Source: Alphaproteobacteria bacterium
Lineage (GTDB): Bacteria > Pseudomonadota > Alphaproteobacteria > UBA8366 > Aestuariispiraceae
Assembly (NCBI GenBank): GCA_030065235.1
Contig: JASJDC010000005.1
Location: 300,507 to 364,506, forward strand
DNA length: 64,000 nt
Direction of reading: 5' to 3'
The notes beneath the pieces were generated by a model. It was not told where the DNA came from and searched no databases. It saw only the letters and a program-made list of their open reading frames with translations. The first letter of the stretch is position 1; every line of letters starts with the position of its first letter. This document shows positions 48,734 to 56,658 of the stretch, in pieces. The position numbers and the translations under genes are program-made.

Positions 48734-51514
48734 CTATTCCGCCGCTTCGACGTCCACGGTCGACAGTCTGGCGGCGCAGAATTTGAATTCGGGGATTTTG
48801 CCGAACGGGTCGAGTTGCGGGTTGGTCAGCATGTTGGCCGGGCCCTCGGCGAAGCAGAAGGGGATGAAGATCATGCCCGGCGTGACGTCGCGGTCGGCGC
48901 GGGCCTTCAACCGGATCGCGCCGCGGCGCGTCTCGACTTCGACCATCTGGCCCGGCGCGATGCCTTTTTCGCCCATCGAGCGCGGGTGGATATGGACCTG
49001 GCCTTCCGGCTCGAGCGAATCCAGCACTTCCGACCGGCGGGTCATGGCGCCGGTATGCCAATGCTCCAGAAGGCGCCCCGTGGTCAGGACCAGCGGATAG
49101 TCCGCGTCCGGCAGTTCCGCCGGCGGCTCAAGGTCGGTCGGGACCAGCTTCACCCGGCCGCTTTCGGTCGGGAAGCCTTCGCCGAAAATCACCCAATCGC
49201 CGTCCTGATCCTCCGAGGCGCAAGGGTAGGTCACGCTGTCTTCGCGCTCCAGCCGGTCCCAGGAAATCCCCTTGATCGAATCCATAACCTGACGGAATTC
49301 TTCATACACATCCTTAGGATGCGTGTAAGACCAGTCGAGCCCGATGCGGTTGGCGATGTCCTGGATGATCTCCCAATCCTGTCGCGCCGCGCCGGGCGGC
49401 GACAGGGCGGGCCGGGCCAGTTGGACCTGTCGGTTGGTGTTGTTGAAGGTTCCCGTCTTTTCGGGGAAGGCGCTGGCGGGGAGGATCACGTCCGCATGCC
49501 ACGCGGTTTCGGTCAGGAAAATCTCCTGCACCACGAGATGGTCGAGCCTGGCCAAGGCTTCCCGCGCGTGGCGCGTGTCCGGGTCGGACATGGCCGGGTT
49601 TTCGCCCATAATATACATGCCGTTGATCTCGCCGGCGATGATGGCGTTAATGATCTCGACCACCGTCAAACCGCGCTTCGGGTCGAGTTCCGTTCCCCAG
49701 AATGCCTCATAACGTCGGCGCGTGGCCTCGTCCTCGACCGATTGATAGTCGGGATAGACCATCGGGATCAGGCCGACATCCGACGCGCCCTGGACATTGT
49801 TCTGGCCGCGCAGCGGATGCAGGCCGGTCCCCTCGCGTCCGATCTGACCGGTGATCGCGGCGAGCGCGATCAGAGAGCGGACATTGTCGGTGCCGTGGAC
49901 ATGCTGCGAGACGCCCATGCCCCAGAAAATGATCGCGCGCTCCGCCGTCGCGTAGTATCGCGCGACCGCGCGGATCGTCTCGGCCGGTACGCCGCAGGCC
50001 GCCGCCATGGCTTCCGGGGCGAAGCCTTTCGCATTCTCGGCGATCGCGTCGTAATTCTCGGTCATCGCCTGGATATATTGCCGGTCGATCAGGTCTTCTT
50101 CGATGATCGTGTGGATCATGGCGTTGATCAGCGCGACATCGGTTCCCGGCTTGAATTGCAGATGTTTCCAGGCGTGCGGGACCAGGTTCTGGCCGCGTGG
50201 GTCCATCACCACCAGCCTGGCGCCGCGTTTGGCCGCTTGTTTGATAAAGGTCGCCGCCACCGGATGATTCTCGCCGGGCCGAGCCCCGATGACGATAATC
50301 AGATCGGCCTTCTCCGCATCCATGAAGGGCGCGGTCACCGCGCCGGAATTCATGCCCTCCATCAGGGCTGCGACCGATGAGGCGTGGCACAGCCGCGTAC
50401 AATGATCGACATTGTTCGAGCCGAAGCCAGTTCGGACCAGCTTTTGGAACAGATAGGCCTCCTCATTGGAGCCCTTGGCGGAGCCGAACCCCGCCAGCGC
50501 TTTTTTGCCGCGCGTATCGCGGATCTCCCGCAGGCCGCGGGCGGCGACGTCCAGCGCCTCTTCCCACGACGCCTCGCGGAAATGGGTCGAGGGGTCGGCG
50601 GGATCGACCTCGTCGTCCCAACGTTTGCCGACGCCCTCTTTGCGGATCAGCGGCTTGGTCAGCCGGTTCGGGTGGCGGGCGTAATCCATGCCGAACCGGC
50701 CTTTGACGCAAAGCCTGTTCTGATTCGACGGGCCCGTCCTTCCGTCCATCTTCAGGATCTTGTCGTCCTTCACATGGATTTCGGTCTGGCAGCCGACGCC
50801 GCAATAGGGGCAAAGCGAATGAACGACCTTGTCCGCGGCGCCGGTATAGACTTGTGCGTCGTTCAGTTGGGTCGCCGGCATCAGCGCCCCGGTCGGACAG
50901 GCCTGGACGCATTCGCCGCAGGCGACGCAGGTGCTCTCGCCCATCGGATCGTCGAAATCGAAGACGATCTTCGCACCATGGCCGCGGTAGGCCATGCCGA
51001 TCACGTCATTGACCTGAACCTCGCGGCAAGCGCGAACGCAGAGGTTGCAGTGGATGCAGGCGTCCAGATTGACGTGCATGGCCGGATGGCTGGCGTCGGT
51101 TGTCGGCGTTTGGCGCGCCGGGAAACGGCTGTCCTCGAGTCCCATTGTATCGAACCAGGTCCAGAACTTGCTGTCGGGTTGATGGGCGGCCGAGCGGGCG
51201 GGCTGGTCGGCGGTGAGGAGTTCGAAAACCATCTTTCGGCTCGCCTTGGCGCGCGCGCTTGCGGTCTTCACCGCCATACCTTCGGTCGGCGTGCGGATGC
51301 AGGAAGCGGCCAGCACGCGCTCGCCCTCGATCTCGACCATGCAGGCGCGGCAATTCCCGTCCGACCGATAGCCGGGTTCCGGCGTGTGGCAAAGATGCGG
51401 GATTTCGATTCCTTCGCGCTGGGCGACTTGCCAGATCGTCTCGCCGGGCGCCGCGGTGACGCTGCGTCCGTCCAGGCTGAACTGAATCGCGGAAGAAGGT
51501 CGGTTGATCGCCAT
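48734..51514 (-). CDS. fdhA: Formate dehydrogenase alpha subunit (NAD-linked, Mo/W)
   Basis: 926 residues. It oxidises formate to CO2 at a Mo or W bis-MGD site. Order: N-terminal [2Fe-2S] ferredoxin domain (C42, C55, C58, C72), NuoG-like and two [4Fe-4S] regions (C153/156/159/163; C196/199/202/206), a [4Fe-4S] at C235/238/242/269, then the molybdopterin domain with active-site Cys 376 in 'VDHCTRLCHASSVAAL' (Cys rather than Sec). The C-terminal MopB domain contains 'LTTGRLLEHWHTGAMTRRSE'. Length and domains resemble the alpha subunit of Methylobacterium FDH1. The beta subunit gene is 2 kb away on the same strand. Confidence 0.95.
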   Translation of the reverse strand: MAINRPSSAIQFSLDGRSVTAAPGETIWQVAQREGIEIPHLCHTPEPGYRSDGNCRACMVEIEGERVLAASCIRTPTEGMAVKTASARAKASRKMVFELLTADQPARSAAHQPDSKFWTWFDTMGLEDSRFPARQTPTTDASHPAMHVNLDACIHCNLCVRACREVQVNDVIGMAYRGHGAKIVFDFDDPMGESTCVACGECVQACPTGALMPATQLNDAQVYTGAADKVVHSLCPYCGVGCQTEIHVKDDKILKMDGRTGPSNQNRLCVKGRFGMDYARHPNRLTKPLIRKEGVGKRWDDEVDPADPSTHFREASWEEALDVAARGLREIRDTRGKKALAGFGSAKGSNEEAYLFQKLVRTGFGSNNVDHCTRLCHASSVAALMEGMNSGAVTAPFMDAEKADLIIVIGARPGENHPVAATFIKQAAKRGARLVVMDPRGQNLVPHAWKHLQFKPGTDVALINAMIHTIIEEDLIDRQYIQAMTENYDAIAENAKGFAPEAMAAACGVPAETIRAVARYYATAERAIIFWGMGVSQHVHGTDNVRSLIALAAITGQIGREGTGLHPLRGQNNVQGASDVGLIPMVYPDYQSVEDEATRRRYEAFWGTELDPKRGLTVVEIINAIIAGEINGMYIMGENPAMSDPDTRHAREALARLDHLVVQEIFLTETAWHADVILPASAFPEKTGTFNNTNRQVQLARPALSPPGAARQDWEIIQDIANRIGLDWSYTHPKDVYEEFRQVMDSIKGISWDRLEREDSVTYPCASEDQDGDWVIFGEGFPTESGRVKLVPTDLEPPAELPDADYPLVLTTGRLLEHWHTGAMTRRSEVLDSLEPEGQVHIHPRSMGEKGIAPGQMVEVETRRGAIRLKARADRDVTPGMIFIPFCFAEGPANMLTNPQLDPFGKIPEFKFCAARLSTVDVEAAE

Positions 51515-51772
51515 GGTCCCACCCAGATTTAGCGCGCTCGAGACGGGCCGCCGCCGTCTCAGAACTCGGAAACCGATAGTTTATCGGGCAATTGACCGAG
51601 CCGCCATAGTCAGCCCGCGTCGCAGCGTTGCTTAACAACGACGGATCGGGTCGGCTCGGGCGGCGTTCGACCGTTAGGTTATGACATTGCCGTGAGCGCA
51701 GGGTTTCTCGGCTGGCCTCGGCGATCCAACTTGCGTTAAGACTCGTGAAGGATAGTAAGGGAGTGCCATCCG
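51515..51772. other. Divergent promoter region, fdhA and secreted-protein operon
   Basis: 258 bp serving both fdhA (minus) and the gene at 51,773 (plus; AAGGGAGTG ribosome site). Inverted sequence GTTGCTTAACAAC (palindromic arms GTTG/CAAC, about 51,631-51,643) lies near the middle and may be an operator. No coding frame of note. Confidence 0.45.
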
Positions 51773-52261
51773 ATGCGACAGTTACTAAAGACAACCGGCG
51801 CGGCTGCGGTCGTGGCGTTGGGCGCGGCCGGGGCCTTGTCGTCCGCTCACGCGGCGGGCAAGGCGGTCACCGTCACCGGCGAAATCATGGATACCTGGTG
51901 CTATTTCTCGGGCGTCATGGGCGGACCTGAAGCGACGCTGGGCGCGGCCCATCACACCTGTGCGATGTGGTGCGCGGCGGGCGGCGTTCCGGTCGGCCTA
52001 AGGACCGATGAAGGCGAAGTCTATATGGTCCTGCAGATGGAGAATGTCAGCATGGCCGACGGGTCGGAAGCGGTCCTGGAAGTCCAGTCCGACATGATCA
52101 CCGCGTCGGGCATGGCCTATGAGCGCGACGGGCTGAACTATATCGTGATCGAGAAGGTGGTGGAGAATATGGGCATCACCAATCTCAGCCATGAGGAATA
52201 TGGCCTGACCCCTGGTTTCGCCATTCCCAAGGGCGCGAAAAAGCGCATCTTGGGCCAGTAA
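51773..52261 (+). CDS. Secreted Cys-rich protein, first of tandem pair
   Basis: 162 residues with a Sec signal peptide ('TTGAAAVVALGAAGALSSAHA', cut after AHA about 27). The mature part has 'GEIMDTWCYFSGVMGG', 'HHTCAMWCAAGGVPVGL' and then beta strands (EVYMVLQMENVSMADGSEAV). The three Cys plus His pair could hold copper or form disulfides. The pattern 'G-x-x-x-D-x-x-C ... C-x3-C ... G-x-P-x-G' recurs in the next gene, so the two appear paralogous. With SCO1 downstream a role in periplasmic copper or cytochrome oxidase assembly is plausible, not proven. Confidence 0.75.
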   Translation: MRQLLKTTGAAAVVALGAAGALSSAHAAGKAVTVTGEIMDTWCYFSGVMGGPEATLGAAHHTCAMWCAAGGVPVGLRTDEGEVYMVLQMENVSMADGSEAVLEVQSDMITASGMAYERDGLNYIVIEKVVENMGITNLSHEEYGLTPGFAIPKGAKKRILGQ

Positions 52262-52269
52262 GGGAGAGG

Positions 52270-52848
52270 ATGATGAGACAGGCAATCAAACAGACCGTCA
52301 TCGCCGCCGTCTCCGCTTTGGCGTTTGTGGCCGTCGGGTCCGTCGCCGCGCAGGCCGCCGAAAGCCAGGCGAAATCCTGGAACCTAATCGACGAAGAGAA
52401 GGCCCGGTTCGAGGGGACGGTTGTCGATGTGATGTGCGAACTGACAGGCGATTGCGTCGAAAGTTGCGGCGGCGGGACGCGTTATCTCGGCATCCTGCGC
52501 GCCGATGGCGAGCTGGTTCTGGCCAACAAGAACGGACAGCCGAACTTCGCCGGGCCCGTTGTCGACCTGCTGCCTTATTGCGGCAAGACGGTTGAAGTTG
52601 ACGGCCTGTTCGCGCCGGCCGGCGCCGGCCGCTTGTATCAGGTCCAGTTCATCCGCGAGGCGAGCCAGGAGGAATTCTCCAAGGCCAACAAGTACAATAA
52701 AAGCTTCAACGCGCGCTTCCCGGAAGCGGCGAAAAAGAAAGGGCCTTGGTTCCGCAAACATCCGACGATCAACGCCCTGATCGAGCGGGACGGGTATTTG
52801 GGCCTCGGTCACGCCGCGGATAAGGAATTCCTGGAGTGGTTCGAGTAG
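52270..52848 (+). CDS. Secreted Cys-rich protein, second of tandem pair
   Basis: 192 residues with signal peptide cut after AQA (about 30). Mature part: 'FEGTVVDVMCELTGDCVESC' then 'GGGTRYLGILRADGELVLAN' and 'DLLPYCGKTVEVDGLFAPAG'. Same domain plan as the gene before, with C-x6-C-x3-C spacing and one extra Cys; a basic C-terminal extension (KKKGPWFRKH) follows. It overlaps the SCO1 gene by 13 bp, so the three genes are one operon. Function unknown. Confidence 0.75.
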   Translation: MMRQAIKQTVIAAVSALAFVAVGSVAAQAAESQAKSWNLIDEEKARFEGTVVDVMCELTGDCVESCGGGTRYLGILRADGELVLANKNGQPNFAGPVVDLLPYCGKTVEVDGLFAPAGAGRLYQVQFIREASQEEFSKANKYNKSFNARFPEAAKKKGPWFRKHPTINALIERDGYLGLGHAADKEFLEWFE

Positions 52849-53468
52849 GCGCCGAGGCGAAGGCGGCGGCCGGATCGGTCGCCCGCCTGATCGGCCTTTT
52901 CGCGGCGGTTGCGCTGGTCTGGGGCGCCCCAGCCGGCGCGGCCGATCCAACCCCGCCGCCGTTCGATCTGGGCGGACCCTTCGCGCTGGTTGATCATCAC
53001 GGGAATACGGTCACTGACCGGGATTTCCACGGTGACTATCTGCTGGTCTTTTTCGGCTACGCCAATTGCCCCGGTATCTGCAGCGCCGCCTTGCCCGCGA
53101 TGGGGGCGGCGGTCGATGCGATCGAGGCCGCGGCGTCGGATCAGGTCGACAGGGTCCAGCCGGTGATGATCACTATTGCGCCAGACCTGGATCAGCCGGA
53201 GCCGATGCGCCGCGTCCTGGCGCAGATCCATCCGCGCCTGTTGGGTCTGACCGGTACGCCCGAGGCGCTGGAAGAAGCCCGGAGGGCCTATCAGGTCTCA
53301 GTGGAGTATATCGGCGAGGATATTACCGGCGTGCCGATCTATAGCCACGGCAGCTACATCTATCTGATGGGGCCGGACGGGAAGCTGCAAACGCTGATTC
53401 CGCCGATCCTGACGCCGGAACAGATCGCCGGCATTGTCGCCAATTATCTCGACGCGCCCCAGTCCTAG
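52836..53468 (+). CDS. SCO1/SenC family copper chaperone
   Basis: 210 residues from GTG 52836. Signal or anchor segment at about 17-36 (LIGLFAAVALVWGAPAGA). Thioredoxin fold with the copper-binding 'YANCPGIC' (C78, C82) and His 170 in 'PIYSHGSYIYLMGPDG'. SCO proteins deliver copper to the CuA centre of cytochrome oxidase or act as thiol reductases. No oxidase genes are in the window. Convergent with the fdhB gene (29-bp gap). Confidence 0.9.
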   Translation: MVRVGAEAKAAAGSVARLIGLFAAVALVWGAPAGAADPTPPPFDLGGPFALVDHHGNTVTDRDFHGDYLLVFFGYANCPGICSAALPAMGAAVDAIEAAASDQVDRVQPVMITIAPDLDQPEPMRRVLAQIHPRLLGLTGTPEALEEARRAYQVSVEYIGEDITGVPIYSHGSYIYLMGPDGKLQTLIPPILTPEQIAGIVANYLDAPQS

Positions 53469-53497
53469 GCTTTCGGACGCATCGCCCCACGCGCGCG

Positions 53498-55210
53498 TCA
53501 AGAAGGGACGTCCTCCGGGAAGTGCTTTAGCACGCTGAGCAGCGGGTTGGGGGCCGCTTGGCCGAGGCCGCAGATCGACGCATCCATCATCACCGCTGAA
53601 AGCTCTTCCAGCAGCGGCCGATCCCAGGGCTGACCGGAACTCATCAGCTTGACCGCCTTCTCCGTGCCGGCGCGGCAGGGGGTGCATTGGCCGCAGCTCT
53701 CATCCTCAAAGAACCGCATCAGGTTCAAGGCCGCGTCCGCCGCGTTGTCCGCATCCGAGAGCACGACAATGGCGGCGGAACCGATGAAGCAGTCATATTC
53801 TTGAAGCGTGTCGAAGTCGAGCGGGATGGAGTCGAGCCGGGCCGGCAGGATGCCGCCGCTGGCCCCGCCGGGCAGATAGCCCTTGAAGACATGCCCGTCC
53901 GCCATGCCGCCGCAATACTCATTGATCAGCTCGCGGATTGTGACGCCGGCCGGCGCCAGTTTCACGCCGGGATTTTTGACCCGGCCGGACACGGAGTAAG
54001 AGCGAAGGCCGCTGCGCCCGTGTCGGCCTTGCGACCGGAACCAGTCGGCGCCCCTGGCCAGGATTTCCGGAACCCAGTAGAGGGTCTCGACATTGTTTAC
54101 GAGCGTCGGTCTGCCAAACAGGCCGACTTGGGCCACAAAGGGCGGGCGATGGCGCGGCAGGCCGCGCTTTCCTTCGATCGATTCGATCATCGCCGATTCC
54201 TCACCGCAGATATAAGCGCCGGCGCCGCGTCGGACGATGATCTCGGTATGCGGCGATAGACCCGCTGCGTGAAGTTTCGGAATCTCGTTGGCGAGAATCT
54301 GCAAGACTTCCGGGTATTCATCCCGCATATAGATATAGACCTGCTCGGCCTCGACGACCCAGGCGGCGATCAGCATCCCTTCCAGAAACTGATGCGGCTT
54401 TCGGGTCAAGTAATGCAGGTCCTTGATTGTTCCCGGTTCGCCCTCGTCGCCATTCACCGCCATCAGGCGCGGGCCCTGAACCTGGCGCACCAATTTCCAT
54501 TTTAGCCCGGTCTTGAACCCGGCGCCGCCCAGGCCGCGCAGGTTCGATTCGTCAATCTCCTCTGCAAGCGCGTCTGGATCGACCGCACCCTCGAGGCAGC
54601 GTTGAAGCTGGCTGTAACCGCCTTCGGCGCAATAGGCGTCAAGCGCCTGATAGTCGGGGATCACGGGTTGGACGTCTCGCGCGCGTGCGGCCTCGGCCAG
54701 CCGCGCGATCGTCGTCTCGGTATGGTGCTTGTGGCCGACCTCCGCGACCGGGGCTTTGTCGCAGCGACCCATGCACGGCGCCCGTATGACGCGCACCTCC
54801 GCGCCGACCGCCCCCGGCAGGTCCTCCAATATCTTCTTCGCGCCCGCCATCTCGCAGCTCAGACTGTCGCACACCCGGATTGTCAGCGGCGGCGGCGGGG
54901 ACTCGCCCTCCATGACGATGTCAAAATGCGCGTAGAAGGAAGCGACCTCGAACGCTTCCGCCTGCGGAATGTTCATCAGATGTGCGAGCGCATGCAGATC
55001 GCGCGCCGACAGACACCCGTAGCGGTCCTGAATCAGGTGCAGATGTTCGATCAGCAGGGCGCGGTCGCGCGGCGCTTCGGCCAAAAGGGACGAGACCTCC
55101 GCGACGGCGTCGGGATCGATCTGTCTGCCCTTCGAATGCGGCGTGGCTTGACGGCGCCCGAACCCCGGATTGCGAAACCGTCGGGCCTTTTCGATGTCAG
55201 CGTCTGCCAT
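53498..55210 (-). CDS. fdhB: Formate dehydrogenase beta subunit (NuoE-NuoF fusion)
   Basis: 570 residues from ATG 55210 (CAGGAACT upstream). Residues about 30-160 are NuoE-like with a [2Fe-2S] site: 'RVCDSLSCEMAGAKKI' and 'APCMGRCDKAPV'. Residues about 200-570 are NuoF-like: FMN/NADH part 'LRGLGGAGFKTGLKWKLVRQ', 'NGDEGEPGTIKDLHYLTRKP', 'GAGAYICGEESAMIESIEGK', and the [4Fe-4S] 'ESCGQCTPCRAGTEK'. It passes electrons from FdhA to NAD+. Two-subunit FDH with this fusion matches Methylobacterium FDH1 (beta 572 aa). Same strand as fdhA but separated by the secreted-protein operon. Confidence 0.95.
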   Translation of the reverse strand: MADADIEKARRFRNPGFGRRQATPHSKGRQIDPDAVAEVSSLLAEAPRDRALLIEHLHLIQDRYGCLSARDLHALAHLMNIPQAEAFEVASFYAHFDIVMEGESPPPPLTIRVCDSLSCEMAGAKKILEDLPGAVGAEVRVIRAPCMGRCDKAPVAEVGHKHHTETTIARLAEAARARDVQPVIPDYQALDAYCAEGGYSQLQRCLEGAVDPDALAEEIDESNLRGLGGAGFKTGLKWKLVRQVQGPRLMAVNGDEGEPGTIKDLHYLTRKPHQFLEGMLIAAWVVEAEQVYIYMRDEYPEVLQILANEIPKLHAAGLSPHTEIIVRRGAGAYICGEESAMIESIEGKRGLPRHRPPFVAQVGLFGRPTLVNNVETLYWVPEILARGADWFRSQGRHGRSGLRSYSVSGRVKNPGVKLAPAGVTIRELINEYCGGMADGHVFKGYLPGGASGGILPARLDSIPLDFDTLQEYDCFIGSAAIVVLSDADNAADAALNLMRFFEDESCGQCTPCRAGTEKAVKLMSSGQPWDRPLLEELSAVMMDASICGLGQAAPNPLLSVLKHFPEDVPS

Positions 55211-55333
55211 GCTGGAGTTCCTGATCCGTATTAGGGCGCTGCGGCGGAAACGATTGGAAGGTTCAGCCAACAGCGGCGCTAGGCTGGACGCGTCACTGTC
55301 TGGCGAAAGGGCGACCCGGGCGTGCGGTCTCAC

Positions 55334-55576
55334 TCAATCATCGACGCGCGCGAGCGGAACAACGCCCGCATCGATCACAAGCTTGCCCTGGTTCTCGAAA
55401 TTCACCGTGAGTTTCCGGCCGACGCTGGATTGCACCTGGCCGAGCCCCCAATCCGGGTCTGCAGGGTTCCGAACGAACGCGCCGGGCGTCAGGCCGAGCA
55501 AATCCGCCTCGGCGACGGCGGCGGGCGCCGCGACCTCTCCAGGCTCTGGGGCGAATGTGTCATCCTCTGGCGCCAT
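55334..55576 (-). CDS. DUF3553 protein
   Basis: 80 residues from ATG 55576; a longer upstream start would add 54 low-quality residues. The core 'GAFVRNPADPDWGLGQVQSS' followed by 'GRKLTVNFENQGKLVID' is DUF3553, an SH3-like domain common in Alphaproteobacteria and also fused to UvrD-like helicases, thought to bind protein or nucleic acid. It is divergent from chpT and lies upstream of fdhB on the same strand. Confidence 0.85.
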   Translation of the reverse strand: MAPEDDTFAPEPGEVAAPAAVAEADLLGLTPGAFVRNPADPDWGLGQVQSSVGRKLTVNFENQGKLVIDAGVVPLARVDD

Positions 55577-55731
55577 GCGTTGAAGCCTTTCTTTGGATCG
55601 CTCGCGGTCTCGCGCCGTCTGCGCTCGGCGCGCCGTCGGTTGCGGTACGCTGCAGAATGAGTGTATTCCGGCCAAGCAGCGCGCGGCGGCGCGCCTGTTC
55701 GCAGACCTAGTGCTAAGAGGACCGAACCGGG

Positions 55732-56355
55732 ATGACAAACGGTTTCACGCCGGAAATCGCCGAATTGCTGACCTCGCGGCTCTGTCACGAGTTGGTCGGG
55801 CCGATCGGCGCTGTCTCCAATGGCGTGGAATTCGCGGAAGAGGTGGCGGACGGAGCCAGCGACGCAATCGGTCTGATCGCCGACAGCGCGCGCCGGGCGG
55901 CGGCCCGGCTGCAGTTCTATCGCCTGGCCTATGGTCGGGCGGGCCGAACAGTCGGCGGGGTTCCCGCTCTGCGAGACGCGGCCGCGGATTTCGTCGCCGG
56001 CGAAAAAGCGGTTCTGACTTGGCCGGAACCTGTCGGAGCGGCGTTGGTCGAACGGGCCGGCGGCGGCAAATTACTGTTGGTGTCGATCGAAATTCTGATG
56101 GGCGCGCTGATGCGCGGCGGATCGATTTCGCTGGACCCGGCGGGCGCGGATGGGGCTGGCGTGATCGTAACCGCGGCGGGCGACCGAGCCGCCTTGCCGG
56201 ACGAGGTTTTGGCCACTCTGCGCGACGGTGGGAACAGCGCGCCCTCGCCCCGCACTATTCATTGCGTCTATGCTCACATCTTGCGCCAGGAGTGCGGCGT
56301 TTCTCTCACTGTCGAGAGCGTCGAAGGTTCTCTGACCTTAACCCTGACCGCATAA
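55732..56355 (+). CDS. chpT: Histidine phosphotransferase ChpT
   Basis: 207 residues. The four-helix phosphotransfer part has 'LLTSRLCHELVGPIGAVSNG' with phosphorylatable His 19, then 'FYRLAYGRAG'; the C-terminal half is a degenerate ATPase-like domain that does not bind ATP. ChpT passes phosphate from CckA to CtrA and CpdR in the alphaproteobacterial cell-cycle pathway. Restricted to Alphaproteobacteria, so it supports the taxon. Monocistronic, upstream of the che operon. Confidence 0.92.
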   Translation: MTNGFTPEIAELLTSRLCHELVGPIGAVSNGVEFAEEVADGASDAIGLIADSARRAAARLQFYRLAYGRAGRTVGGVPALRDAAADFVAGEKAVLTWPEPVGAALVERAGGGKLLLVSIEILMGALMRGGSISLDPAGADGAGVIVTAAGDRAALPDEVLATLRDGGNSAPSPRTIHCVYAHILRQECGVSLTVESVEGSLTLTLTA

Positions 56356-56658
56356 TAGACGCCAGCCTGAACGGGACCCAAACTCAAGTGCTAAGTCCTT
56401 GAGGTCATTTTCGAAATGACAAACGCGCCCTAGTTTACGCATATTACTTAGGGCTTTGTTAATAACTCGATCCGTAGTATGTCGCGGTATCTTAAGATGC
56501 GGGTTGGGCTGCTCTATCCGGGAAGAAGAACGCGGACTTGATCAGCCTTCGGGTTGGTCTCCCGACTGAGAGATCAGCGCCGCATACAGAGGTCGGCGGT
56601 CACTTCTGTCAAATGTGCGGTCTGTCATGTGGGCAGCGTGGAATTGGGTGAGGACGAT
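56356..56658 (+). promoter_or_regulatory. Upstream region of the che operon
   Basis: About 300 bp without a gene. It contains hairpins TCATTT-TCG-AAATGA (56405-56419) and GCCCTAGT/ACTTAGGGC (56427-56454, one bulge) followed by TTTGTT, a possible chpT terminator. The AT-rich stretch about 56,430-56,500 after it is the likely che promoter zone; no clear sigma-70 or sigma-28 pair stands out. Confidence 0.4.
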
